From contig QKDL01000010.1 in assembly GCA_003252105.1 (NCBI GenBank), positions 1 through 64,000 of the forward strand: a DNA stretch of 64,000 nucleotides, given 5' to 3'. The translations under genes were made by a program, and so were the position numbers. Positions 9,643-19,662 of the stretch are shown piece by piece. The stretch comes from Arcobacter sp. Its GTDB lineage: Bacteria > Campylobacterota > Campylobacteria > Campylobacterales > Arcobacteraceae. The notes beneath the pieces were generated by a model that saw only the letters and a program-made list of their open reading frames with translations, was not told where the DNA came from and searched no databases. Position 1 is the first letter of the stretch, and each line of letters begins with the position of its first letter.

Positions 9643-12600
9643 TTAATCTATAGCTGACTTTGTACTATGTCTTAAGTTATCACTTATTAAAAAACTATCG
9701 ATGAGGTCTAAAATTTTCTCTTTCTTTTCATTAGACTTTGTTCTTGTATTAAGTTCCAGAATAAATTCTATTAATGGTTTTGAATCATAATAGCTAACTT
9801 CTTTTTCATTATCTATATTCTCTATTAATCCTTCTAGAAGTTCAAATATTTTATCACTTAGTCCAGTATCTGAATAATACTCATTTTGAAGATACTCAAT
9901 AAAGCTTTTTACTTCTCTTCGAATATGTAAAGATGAAACCAAAGCTTTTATAAAATTAAAATCATCTTGAATAAAATTTAAACCATTCATTTTAGTTAAA
10001 CTTAGAGTATAAAAATAGTCGTTTTTTTCATTGTTTTTAAACTTCAAAATAAACTGTTTTGATATTTCAATTTTACGTTTATCTTTTGAATGTAATTCCT
10101 CTTCAAAGATTTGATGTAATATTCCATGAATTACTTTACTGTTCAAGGATATAGATTCATTAAGTAGTTCTTCAAAAATTATATTTTTCTTTGTTAGATA
10201 ATAATAAAATAAAAACATTCCTAAATTATTAACATAATTAGTATCTTCACCATCATTTACTAGAATGATAAATGATATACATTTTTTAATATATACTATT
10301 AATTGTTCTTCTGATACAAAGTTATTCAAATACAAATAGTGAAAGTTTTGTAAAGAGTAGATTGAGACTTGTCCTACTGTGTCATTATCTATTATTTTTA
10401 ATAAGAATTCAGCAAATTTTCCTTGATTAACTGACTCAATACTTCCTAATGTTCTTAATAATCCAAATATAACAAAGTCAATATTTTTAGTAATTACTTC
10501 ATTTATTAAAAATTCAACTCTATTTTTCAAATTATCATTTATATATACATATTTATAAACTACTGGTAATAATTCAGCAAAGTCACCTTCAAAAGAGTTA
10601 ATAGAACTAGTCATATGATCATGAATTGTTTGAAATTTATTCTCTTCTCTTATGATTCCTTCATAATGAATATTTTTATTATTCTCTAAAAATTCTATAA
10701 GTTTTTCATCAAAAACTTTTTTTTCTAATAAATATTTAATAGCCTTCAATATTGTTCGTTTTAACCAGTTATCGTTTACATGAGAATATTTGTGAATAAT
10801 GTTTAGAATTTTATTTTCATCGTAGTTTGCTGCAAGCAAACCATTCAAACCAGCAGATAGATAATCAGGATGCACTTCCTCTTGTTCCAAAATTAATAGA
10901 AAAGGATAAAATCTATCAGGATTTTTAATGATTTCTTTTTCAAATTGCCTATAATGTTCTGTTTTTCCTCCTCTTAAAAAATCTCTATCATTTTTTCGTG
11001 ATTTTTTACCATCAAAAACTTTCATTGATTGAAGCCAATTATTTAAACTCATTTTTGAATAAACACTACTATCTAAAGGTGTGCCTACCCAACCTCCTTT
11101 AGATTTATGAGGTTTTTCAAATTTATACCAATGAAATTTTCTTTGTAACTCCTGGTACTCTTTAATATAATTAAATTTTTTTATATCTTCCTTATCAATC
11201 TGACATAAAAGTTCATATTTCTTTAATCCTCTATATTTGCCATTATACTTTCCTGCTGACCATCTATTTTGCCATTTTGGACTAACTTGAATTATTGTAT
11301 TAAATACTTCTTTTTGCTCTTGTTCGTCAAAGAACTTAAATGATTTATTTAGAAGTAATGCAAATTCATATCCATTATCATAATCTAAATCTAATTCTTC
11401 TAAAAGCTTTTTATTTGTGAGTAAAGTAAAAATTTCATTTTTATATTCTTTAGGACTTTGTGAATAACCAAATATAAGAAATGTAATCAAAGATGAATGA
11501 TTGATATTTTTATATGGGCTTATTAATTTCAAAAATTCTTCTTTATCATTTAGTGCTAATGCTGTAACTGATTTAAGTGTTTTCCCATACAATGCCCATG
11601 TACTGTTATGTAAGTCATCAAACTGCCACATTAAATAATCAAAGACCTTATCAGTAATTAAAAACTCTTTTTTTGAATATTCATTTTTAAACTTTTTACT
11701 TATTTTATATATTGCTGATAAATTCATTTCTAATATCTTAATATTATTTTGTTTTATCAAAAATTTGAATATTTCATACCAATCATGATTTAATACTTCT
11801 TTTCTATCTGTATCATCAATTTCATTAATTCTTAAATCTAGGAAATTAAAAAATAAATTGATTGCATATTCTTCATCAATTGAATAAACTTTTTTATATA
11901 GTTTCTCTAAACTAAATCTAGCAAAGTTATCTTCATATATTAAACTTTCATATTTTTTAAAAATATTAAAATTATAATCATCCCAACTATCTAATCTTTC
12001 TAAAGAATGCATTATAGCTTCACTTTTAATTTTTATATTACAGCCACAAGTATCTAATATTTCAAATACTAAATTACTTTTTGAATTAACAAATGTCTCT
12101 AATCTATATTGTAAGTTATATTGTTCAAAGTTTTTGTCGGTAAAGAAATTTGCTTTTTTAAAGGAAATTAGCCAGTCAGAAGAAATCCAACTTTCAATAA
12201 AATACCTCTCATATTTCTTGTCATGTTGAAATAAGTTTTGAATAAAATTGAATTCTTTATCAGTTGGGTTATCAAGACTTCCTAAGTAAGATACTAATAG
12301 TAGTTTAATGTGAAACCTGACTTTATCTGAATAAATTATATTCTCTAATTCTAATAAATACTTTTCTTCATCAGTTCCTCTTAAAAACTGAATTATTTGT
12401 TTAAATTGTTCTCTAATACTTAAATCTTGACTTGTAGTTAATATATAGTCATATAAAGACATCTCCTTTTGAGCAAAGTTTCTTGCAAAAGCATAATCAT
12501 AAAAAGTTTGATGGAAAAAAGAAATTTTATTTCCTTCTTTATTTAAAATATTTTTACTTTGGAGAATATTTAATTCATCTTCATATTCATCTTGATAGTG

Positions 12601-13920
12601 TAAAATAGGTACTTCAATTTTTTTAAGACTATTCATTTTTTCAACTATTGAATTTAAAAGTTTAATCATCCTTATTCTTATACTCTTATCAATTTCTTTA
12701 TCTTGAATTTTTTGTTCCCAAAGTTTGTCATATAAATCTTGTAAAGTTTTAATAGATATACAACTATTATCAATTGGATATAACTCAATAAAAATTGAGA
12801 GATGTAAAGGTAATCTCAGTAGTTCAATTAATGTTTTATTTATCTTTTCAGATTCTTTAATAAATAATTTTAATTTTTCATTTACATATTCAAAACTTAA
12901 CAACTGAATGCTAACAATATTTGAATTATCTAAACTTTTAAATAAAGGGTCATTCTTTAAATCATATTCTCTAATTGAAACAATTATTTTGACATTTGAA
13001 ATATATTTTAGTTGTTCTATAAACTCTAATATTATATTGACTGTTTTTTTATTTGATGACATGGTTAATGAAAGAGCATCAAGTTGGTCTATAAGTATAA
13101 TTACTTGTTCTTTTCTTGATAATTGTCTAATAGAATGTAGAATATTTTCTACTGCAAAGAATTTTGAGAAAGAATTTTTATCTTCAATATCAAACTTGTC
13201 ACATTTAATACTTAAGTAAGTGGTCTTATTTTGAATTAAATCATTTTGTATTTTACTAAGGATAGCTGTTTTCCCAATGCCTGGTTTTCCCGTTAATACA
13301 AGTAAATCATCTTCAAAATCATTACTATTAATAAAGTCATTAATATTATTTATTTCAGGCATTTTTATAAAACTATTTTGGATATATAGATTTTGAGAGG
13401 ATAGTAAAGTTAGTGAGTTTTCTTGAAATCTTTCTTTTATATCATTTTCAGACAATATATTTTTATCAAATATTTCGGGATAATACTTCTTTGCAACATT
13501 TAGATGTATTTCAAGGAGCCCTTCAATTTCTTCCCAACTCCAAGAGATAACACTAAATCCATATTTAGTTGATAAATCTACAGCTTTATCTTGTATTACA
13601 GTATCTTGTTTATATGAATTTGCAAAAATAAATGTATCTATATTAGTAAACTTTTTACTTGCAGATATTACTTCATTTTCAATATCTTCAAGAAGTTCTT
13701 TCTTTATTTTTTGTTCATCTCTTATAATAAACTTATTTTTACATTGATAAACAATTTGTTTTTTATTACTTGAAAAAGAAATGCCATCTATACCATTTTG
13801 ATTTTGACCTTTTCTTCCATAAACTTGGAACTCTATACCAAATTTTTCTATACATAAATCATTTACTAAAGATTCAAACTCTTTTTCATCTTTTAAAGGT
13901 GGAAATTGATATTTACTCAT
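9643..13920 (-). CDS. restriction-endonuclease-like (Mrr/PD-(D/E)XK) - STAND NTPase, Avs/nSTAND-like
   Basis: 1425 aa; N-terminal NGIDGISFSSNKKQIVYQCKNK nuclease-like core; Walker A LTGKPGIGKTA, Walker B VIILIDQLDAL; long alpha-helical repeat C-terminus. Confidence 0.82.
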   Translation of the reverse strand: MSKYQFPPLKDEKEFESLVNDLCIEKFGIEFQVYGRKGQNQNGIDGISFSSNKKQIVYQCKNKFIIRDEQKIKKELLEDIENEVISASKKFTNIDTFIFANSYKQDTVIQDKAVDLSTKYGFSVISWSWEEIEGLLEIHLNVAKKYYPEIFDKNILSENDIKERFQENSLTLLSSQNLYIQNSFIKMPEINNINDFINSNDFEDDLLVLTGKPGIGKTAILSKIQNDLIQNKTTYLSIKCDKFDIEDKNSFSKFFAVENILHSIRQLSRKEQVIILIDQLDALSLTMSSNKKTVNIILEFIEQLKYISNVKIIVSIREYDLKNDPLFKSLDNSNIVSIQLLSFEYVNEKLKLFIKESEKINKTLIELLRLPLHLSIFIELYPIDNSCISIKTLQDLYDKLWEQKIQDKEIDKSIRIRMIKLLNSIVEKMNSLKKIEVPILHYQDEYEDELNILQSKNILNKEGNKISFFHQTFYDYAFARNFAQKEMSLYDYILTTSQDLSIREQFKQIIQFLRGTDEEKYLLELENIIYSDKVRFHIKLLLVSYLGSLDNPTDKEFNFIQNLFQHDKKYERYFIESWISSDWLISFKKANFFTDKNFEQYNLQYRLETFVNSKSNLVFEILDTCGCNIKIKSEAIMHSLERLDSWDDYNFNIFKKYESLIYEDNFARFSLEKLYKKVYSIDEEYAINLFFNFLDLRINEIDDTDRKEVLNHDWYEIFKFLIKQNNIKILEMNLSAIYKISKKFKNEYSKKEFLITDKVFDYLMWQFDDLHNSTWALYGKTLKSVTALALNDKEEFLKLISPYKNINHSSLITFLIFGYSQSPKEYKNEIFTLLTNKKLLEELDLDYDNGYEFALLLNKSFKFFDEQEQKEVFNTIIQVSPKWQNRWSAGKYNGKYRGLKKYELLCQIDKEDIKKFNYIKEYQELQRKFHWYKFEKPHKSKGGWVGTPLDSSVYSKMSLNNWLQSMKVFDGKKSRKNDRDFLRGGKTEHYRQFEKEIIKNPDRFYPFLLILEQEEVHPDYLSAGLNGLLAANYDENKILNIIHKYSHVNDNWLKRTILKAIKYLLEKKVFDEKLIEFLENNKNIHYEGIIREENKFQTIHDHMTSSINSFEGDFAELLPVVYKYVYINDNLKNRVEFLINEVITKNIDFVIFGLLRTLGSIESVNQGKFAEFLLKIIDNDTVGQVSIYSLQNFHYLYLNNFVSEEQLIVYIKKCISFIILVNDGEDTNYVNNLGMFLFYYYLTKKNIIFEELLNESISLNSKVIHGILHQIFEEELHSKDKRKIEISKQFILKFKNNEKNDYFYTLSLTKMNGLNFIQDDFNFIKALVSSLHIRREVKSFIEYLQNEYYSDTGLSDKIFELLEGLIENIDNEKEVSYYDSKPLIEFILELNTRTKSNEKKEKILDLIDSFLISDNLRHSTKSAID

Positions 13921-13962
13921 TAACTCTTCTTAATATTTTTTTACTACCATTTATAATGCGAC

Positions 13963-15666
13963 CTAATTAATTATTGTTTCAATTCTATAATTTCTTGTCT
14001 GAATATAATTAGGAACATGTTCAAAAAATGTATAATTATCTTTTAATGTTATTTTTTTATCTTTTTCTATTATAGTTGAATTTAATAAATATTCAATAGT
14101 CTCATCCAGCTTTTCTATTTCTAAAACCTCACTAGATTGTGTAATTGAATCTAATTCATGCAAATTTTGTGCTGTATTAAATCTCAACCCATATTGTAAG
14201 ATATTTCTAAAACTATTCCAATCATATAGAATAACATTTTCTATTTGCTGAAAATCAAATAGAGGCATGGTATGTAGTAAAATAAGATGTGTGTTATCTA
14301 AATTTATTTGGCTTAATCCAATTTGTTCAAGTTCTATCTTTAACTTATTATCCTTGTTGTAGAAATAACTAAATGAGTTTAGTTGTTTAACACCCTTATC
14401 AATCAAGTCTTTACTATTACAATAATGATATACTTCTTCTTTTAAATATGCTTTTGCATAAGTTGAATGTTTTGCTTGTATTAAAAAATATTTCTTTCTA
14501 ACTTTATCTACTAAAATGAAATCAATATCTAACTTAATTTTTTTCTCATCTATTTCATCTGTAAAAGTTTTATCAAATCTATAAATATCATAATTTTCAA
14601 ATTCTTTTTTCTGACTATTAATATAATTAAAAATATATTCTTCAAAAATGAAACCTTTTTTTTGATTAAAAGTGTTCTTATTTTTAGATTTCATATAATC
14701 ATTAAAGTACATTCTCATAACATAATCGTAAGCAGTACCATCTATGAAGGATATATTATTCCCTTTTATTTTAAAACCTTTATTTAGATTAGTTTTTAGA
14801 TTACTTTCATATATTATCAGATTTAAAAAATCATTATCAAGTCCTATTTGAGAGAATCTTTTATTATTTTTTAAATGAATTTTACTTTTTGAATAATATC
14901 CATACAATAGATATGCAAAAAATATGCAAAGATTGTTCATATATATTAATGCCTCTAACTCAAAATTCTTATGGTGAATATAATTTTTATTAAAATAAAA
15001 AACTCTATCAAAAAGGAAAGTACTTAAACTTTTTATATAATCGTTTATGTTATTAACTCCACCTTCCATGAAAATCTTATGATTTAGAACTGAACTATAT
15101 TCAAAACTTGATTTATCCCAATTTATTGCCATCCATCTTTTTTTTAAAAGTGTTTTTAGTTCTGGTGTTGGTAATATTGATATTGTGTTCTTATCCATTT
15201 TTAATTCAGCACTATTTAACAATACATAAAAAATTACTTCTTTCAAGTATACAAAAGCTAAAGCAAGTGAAATATCATCTATATTAATCTTATTATTTCC
15301 ATTAAATATATCAATATTATATTCATCAATTATATAATCTAAACAGTATAAAAGAAATCCAGGAAAATAGTCTTGATTACTCTGAATATACATTTTTAAT
15401 TGTTTTATATTTCCTTCATTTAAGATTTTTATAGTGTTTTTAATATTATGTTTTAATTGTAATTGTAATAGGAATACCTCTTTATATAAAATTCTACGTA
15501 TATATTGTTGTTTCTTTTTGGTTGAGAAAAAACTTAATATTTTGTCTAATGAGTTGTTTTTTTTAGTAGCTTCTGGTAAAAATTTTAATATGTCATCAAG
15601 TATTTTCTCATTTAAAAAAGCTTTTCCTTTTGTAGATAATATTTTTATGTCGGTGTGAAAAAACAT
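13963..15666 (-). CDS. protein with PD-(D/E)XK nuclease-like domain
   Basis: 567 aa; FEEYIFNYI...KLDIDFILVDKVRKKYFLIQAKHS core; 42 nt upstream of the STAND gene on the same strand. Confidence 0.68.
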   Translation of the reverse strand: MFFHTDIKILSTKGKAFLNEKILDDILKFLPEATKKNNSLDKILSFFSTKKKQQYIRRILYKEVFLLQLQLKHNIKNTIKILNEGNIKQLKMYIQSNQDYFPGFLLYCLDYIIDEYNIDIFNGNNKINIDDISLALAFVYLKEVIFYVLLNSAELKMDKNTISILPTPELKTLLKKRWMAINWDKSSFEYSSVLNHKIFMEGGVNNINDYIKSLSTFLFDRVFYFNKNYIHHKNFELEALIYMNNLCIFFAYLLYGYYSKSKIHLKNNKRFSQIGLDNDFLNLIIYESNLKTNLNKGFKIKGNNISFIDGTAYDYVMRMYFNDYMKSKNKNTFNQKKGFIFEEYIFNYINSQKKEFENYDIYRFDKTFTDEIDEKKIKLDIDFILVDKVRKKYFLIQAKHSTYAKAYLKEEVYHYCNSKDLIDKGVKQLNSFSYFYNKDNKLKIELEQIGLSQINLDNTHLILLHTMPLFDFQQIENVILYDWNSFRNILQYGLRFNTAQNLHELDSITQSSEVLEIEKLDETIEYLLNSTIIEKDKKITLKDNYTFFEHVPNYIQTRNYRIETIIN

Positions 15667-15899
15667 TTTATTTCCTTTTTATAATTATAGTAAATAATCA
15701 AAATTTTTTAAAAAAAGTGTCATTTTGTAATATTTTAATTTAATTATTCAACATACTTAATTTTCAATTAAGAGCAGTTCCAATATTTTTTTATGTAAAA
15801 ATATGTATCTCAAAAACATTTCATCTACATATCATCAATCCGATAAGAGTCAAGTAGTCTTTTAAAAACAAAAAAGATTAAAAACTAAAAGGAGAAAAA

Positions 15900-16019
15900 A
15901 TGATTGTAGATAAAGAAGCCATCCATTCCAAACCTCAAGAGATAATAAAAAAGCTTTTAAGATGTACTTTTAAACAAAGTGCAAACAATAAAAACTTTCA
16001 ACCATTAAAAGGAGCCTAA
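15900..16019 (+). CDS. small ORF (39 aa)
   Basis: MIVDKEAIHSKPQEIIKKLLRCTFKQSANNKNFQPLKGA*, preceded by aaaaggagaaaaa RBS; below ORF-track cutoff. Confidence 0.5.
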   Translation: MIVDKEAIHSKPQEIIKKLLRCTFKQSANNKNFQPLKGA

Positions 16020-16103
16020 ATGATTCCACCTAATGTATTACTAACCATAGTTATTGCAACAGCAACCATAATCAAAGAATCACTAGATAGTGAAGATAAA
16101 TAG
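16020..16103 (+). CDS. small hydrophobic ORF (27 aa)
   Basis: MIPPNVLLTIVIATATIIKESLDSEDK*, preceded by aaaaggagcctaa RBS; below ORF-track cutoff. Confidence 0.5.
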   Translation: MIPPNVLLTIVIATATIIKESLDSEDK

Positions 16104-16160
16104 CTTTTAAAAAACTACAAAAACTCTTAGTAAAAAAATAAACAATAAAAAGGAAAAACA

Positions 16161-16976
16161 ATGTCAGTAAATGTAAAACCATTAAGTAATGAGAAGTTGT
16201 ATGAAGTTGCACCAACACTTTTTACTCAAAGAGCTCATGGTGATGTAAGTGAAAAATATCACTTTATTCCAACAATAGATGTGATTGAAGAGATAAAAGC
16301 ACATAATTGGCATCCAGTTAGTGTAAGTCAAGCAAATGTTAGAGATTTAGAAAAGGAAGGTTTCCAACAACATTGTGTCAGATTTAGACACTTTGAAGAT
16401 TTTTTAAACCCACAAGATAATGCAGTTGAATTGTTACTGTTTAATTCTCACGATAGAACTAAAGCATTTAGTATAAGTGCAGGTATCTTTAGATTTGTAT
16501 GTAGTAATGGTCTTGTTATCTCAGATAGTGTATTTGAAAGCTATAAGATAAGACACTTAGGTTCTAAAGATAATGATGTAGCAAATGCTATTTTAAAAAT
16601 AACAGCTATAAAAGATAAACTCCTTGAAAAAGTAAATAAATTGTCTTCTATTACACTAAATGAAAAAGAGAAACAATCTTTTGCTAAATCAACTATACCT
16701 TTAAGATTTGAAGAACATTTAGAAGTAGATGCAAATGATTTATTACTTCCACATAGAGATGAAGACTTAAAAGATGATTTATACACAACACTAAATGTTA
16801 TCCAAGAAAATCTAATTAGAGGAAATATTAGTGGAGTAAATAAACAAACTAATAGAAAATTTACTTCTAAACAAATAACTTCAATCTCTACAGATGCAAA
16901 ACTAAATAAATCCTTGTGGGATATGGCTGAAACAATTGCATCTATTAAAGATACTAGTTATGAAATAGCAGCATAA
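16161..16976 (+). CDS. DUF932-domain phage/plasmid-like protein
   Basis: 271 aa; HWHPVSVSQANVR-like N-terminus, HDRTKAFSISAGIFRFVCSNGLVI. Confidence 0.82.
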   Translation: MSVNVKPLSNEKLYEVAPTLFTQRAHGDVSEKYHFIPTIDVIEEIKAHNWHPVSVSQANVRDLEKEGFQQHCVRFRHFEDFLNPQDNAVELLLFNSHDRTKAFSISAGIFRFVCSNGLVISDSVFESYKIRHLGSKDNDVANAILKITAIKDKLLEKVNKLSSITLNEKEKQSFAKSTIPLRFEEHLEVDANDLLLPHRDEDLKDDLYTTLNVIQENLIRGNISGVNKQTNRKFTSKQITSISTDAKLNKSLWDMAETIASIKDTSYEIAA

Positions 16977-16986
16977 GGAGTGAAAA

Positions 16987-17580
16987 ATGAAACTAGTAAA
17001 CTATACCTTACAAAATCAAATAGAGTATTTAGGGGAAAATAAATCAAACTTAAACTTTAAAGAGTATCTTCAATCAATATTAGAAGATACTTCTACTCCA
17101 TACTATCAAAGAGCAGATTATATTGGTTTATCTCTAAATGAGATAAAAACAAAGATTGATTATCTTTCAAAGGATATTCAAGAGCTACAAGCATTTAAGA
17201 AAAAGCTTTCAATAGCATTGGATATAGCAAAAGAGCAAGTAGCTGATATTTTTATATCAAATGGTATAGATAGAATAGATGGAAATATTATCTCATCTTT
17301 AACTCTTTCAAAAGAATCCTCAAAACAAAAAGATGTTCTTAAAATCATTGATGAAAATAAAGTTATGGGCTTAGGGTATGTAAAGTTTGATGTAGATATT
17401 AAAGCAGTTGAAAAAGCACTAAACACAAAAGAGGGTAAAAAAGAGCTTGATGGTTTAGTTGAGATAACAACTATTACTGAAACATCCTCTTCAAAAATTA
17501 AAGTTAATACAAAAAGAACTTCATCAAATAACACAAATGAAACCCAAGAGATTCTAATTGTAGAAGAACAAGTAGCATAA
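16987..17580 (+). CDS. siphovirus Gp157-like protein
   Basis: 197 aa; coiled-coil N-terminus IGLSLNEIKTKIDYLSKDIQELQAFKKKL; sits between DUF932 and Rad52-like genes. Confidence 0.6.
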   Translation: MKLVNYTLQNQIEYLGENKSNLNFKEYLQSILEDTSTPYYQRADYIGLSLNEIKTKIDYLSKDIQELQAFKKKLSIALDIAKEQVADIFISNGIDRIDGNIISSLTLSKESSKQKDVLKIIDENKVMGLGYVKFDVDIKAVEKALNTKEGKKELDGLVEITTITETSSSKIKVNTKRTSSNNTNETQEILIVEEQVA

Positions 17581-17589
17581 GGAGTTAGT

Positions 17590-18312
17590 ATGTTTAATGA
17601 TAATCAAATTAAAACTTTAAATAATGAACTAGATTCATCAAGAATAAAAACAAGAGAAAAAGGAAATATCAATCTTTCATATCTTGAAGGCTTTGATGTA
17701 ATAGAAACAGCTAATAGTATCTTTGGCTTTGGCAACTGGTCTTATAATGTTTCAAAATTAGAACAGGTATCACAAGAGGTAAACTCTAATCAAAACCATG
17801 TAGTATGCTATAAAGCAATAGTTAAAATCCTTGTTGAAAACAATCAACATACACAAAGTATTAGTAGAGAAGATGTAGGGTTTGGAAGTGGTATAGCAAA
17901 GACTTTAGCTGATTGTCATGAAAATGGTGCAAAAGAAGCTATAACAGATGCCCTTAAACGTGCTTTGCGTTCATTTGGTAATCAGTTTGGTAACTCATTG
18001 TATGATAAAACAAGAAATCATAATACTCAAAATCAAGCAAATAACTCAAACTCAAATAAAGTTCCATCTTCTACTAATGTATCTAATACTACAGCTACTT
18101 CTTCAAACAATCGTTCTAATACTCAAAGCTTTAATCAGTATGAGTATCAATCATTGTATAACTTAGGATTAAATATAGTTGAACATAGTGGATTTTTAAT
18201 TGTTGTAGGTGATGATATCTTTTCTAAGAAAGATTCTATAAAAGCTTGTGGGTTTAGATGGGATGGTAAAACTAAACAATGGTATAAGCAAATAGAAGAG
18301 GGTGTTGCATGA
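17590..18312 (+). CDS. Rad52/Rad22-family single-strand annealing protein
   Basis: YLEGFDVIETANSIFGFGNWSYNV...GFGSGIAKTLADCHENGAKEAITDALKRALRSFGNQFGNSLYD, characteristic of Rad52-like proteins. Confidence 0.88.
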   Translation: MFNDNQIKTLNNELDSSRIKTREKGNINLSYLEGFDVIETANSIFGFGNWSYNVSKLEQVSQEVNSNQNHVVCYKAIVKILVENNQHTQSISREDVGFGSGIAKTLADCHENGAKEAITDALKRALRSFGNQFGNSLYDKTRNHNTQNQANNSNSNKVPSSTNVSNTTATSSNNRSNTQSFNQYEYQSLYNLGLNIVEHSGFLIVVGDDIFSKKDSIKACGFRWDGKTKQWYKQIEEGVA

Positions 18313-18382
18313 TGAATTGATAGTCAACTACTAGTTATGAATTATTTATGATATTTTATTAAAATCTCTTTCCTTCCCCCTA

Positions 18383-18403
18383 TAGAGGGCCTTCGGCCCT
18401 CTA
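18383..18403. terminator. GC-rich hairpin after the Rad52-like gene
   Basis: tagagggc cttcg gccctcta, 8-bp stem. Confidence 0.45.
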
Positions 18404-18538
18404 CCCCCATCCTTTCTCAAGAATAGTTATAGATTATGATATATTAGATTGTTACTAGACATAGTTGCTGGTCGTTCGTTATCGCTTGGGGCTAACACTC
18501 ACTAATTGCTTTCTTTTTATGGGTTGTTCTACTTCTCT

Positions 18539-18656
18539 CCTGAGATGCTGCTCAGGTCATCAAGTTAGCCTAACATTTGTTAGGATATTTTAGTCTCTCC
18601 TTAGTTGGAGAATCTCTTTCTTCTCATTGGGCGTTCTGATAGTTTTTAATCTATCA
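18539..18656. other. cluster of short stem-loops in a ~430-bp gene-free region
   Basis: Hairpins cctgag/ctcagg (18539-18556), cctaaca/tgttagg (18569-18584), tctcc/ggaga (18596-18611), tgatag/ctatca (18637-18656). Confidence 0.5.
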
Positions 18657-18787
18657 TATAATAGTAAAAATATTTTTTAATATTAAATTCATCTAATTAT
18701 AAAACTAATTCAAGATGTAGATAAAACGACATAACCTTTCGTTTGCTCATGTTAAACTTCTTATATAAAACAAAAAAGGAGTTAATT

Positions 18788-19432
18788 ATGTTACCAATAT
18801 TTATTATAGGTGGAGTAGCATTAGCAGCAACTGGTTATGGATTAAAAAAATATATTCAAGATAATGATAAAGAAGATGACTTAGTAGACGCAGTTCATAA
18901 CTTTACTAATTGGGGAGATGAACTTGGAAGAAAGATAGCTGATTTTGGAGATAGTTTTTTTGAGAATAAAGATGAAGAAGAACCTAAAGATGTAATTGAA
19001 GAGTTTAATCTAATTCATAATGGGTTTTATGAAGAGATTGTACCTTCCTTCCTAGAAACTTATGGAAGTTTACAAAATTTACCTGATTTAGATATGGATA
19101 GTTTCTATAAACTTGAATCAAAAACTGAAACAAATGTCTTTGACATTAATGAGCAAGAAAAAGCTGAATTGGATAAATATGTAGTGAAGTTATCGAAAGG
19201 GATTTGTGCTATTTGGACGGAGTTAAAAGAGATTAGACTATTACAAAAAGAGAATCATGATTTTAACCATTTTTCAAAAAGTACAAAAAGAAAAATTGAA
19301 GATGTCCATGTGTTAATGGATGAACTTATTAAAGTTTATAAACTAAAGGTTATCAATGATAAAGGTGAACTAAGAGAAAAGTTTAAAAAAGCACTTGATT
19401 CTATTGAGTTGGCTGCTGATAAAATAATCTAA
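18788..19432 (+). CDS. hypothetical membrane-anchored protein
   Basis: ORF track starts at 18743 but ATG 18788 has RBS aaaaaaggagttaatt; N-terminal LPIFIIGGVALAATGYGLKKYI TM segment. Confidence 0.72.
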   Translation: MLPIFIIGGVALAATGYGLKKYIQDNDKEDDLVDAVHNFTNWGDELGRKIADFGDSFFENKDEEEPKDVIEEFNLIHNGFYEEIVPSFLETYGSLQNLPDLDMDSFYKLESKTETNVFDINEQEKAELDKYVVKLSKGICAIWTELKEIRLLQKENHDFNHFSKSTKRKIEDVHVLMDELIKVYKLKVINDKGELREKFKKALDSIELAADKII

Positions 19433-19662
19433 GGTTTAAAAAAATCACAGAGTTCTACATTTAGAATTTTTGAGATTTTTAATAATTGTTCAAGATTAAA
19501 ATGTTTGCCATTATAGTATATCTCAGCACCTGATACTACAGAGACTGATTTATATCCCATTTTTAAAGATAATTCAAGTTGAGATAACTTTTTTTCTTTT
19601 CTATAATTGGCAACATTTTTACCAATAGTTTTATAAAGCTGTTCAGGAGTGATATCTTGCAT
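19429..19662 (-). CDS. XRE-family HTH transcriptional regulator
   Basis: 77 aa; IGKNVANYRKEKKLSQLELSLKMGYKSVSVVSGAE...KHFNLEQLLKISKILNV. Confidence 0.85.
   Translation of the reverse strand: MQDITPEQLYKTIGKNVANYRKEKKLSQLELSLKMGYKSVSVVSGAEIYYNGKHFNLEQLLKISKILNVELCDFFKP

Noticed and set aside
12725-13219. Plus-strand ORFs over the STAND NTPase domain
   Set aside because: Antisense to conserved Walker motifs; no independent evidence.
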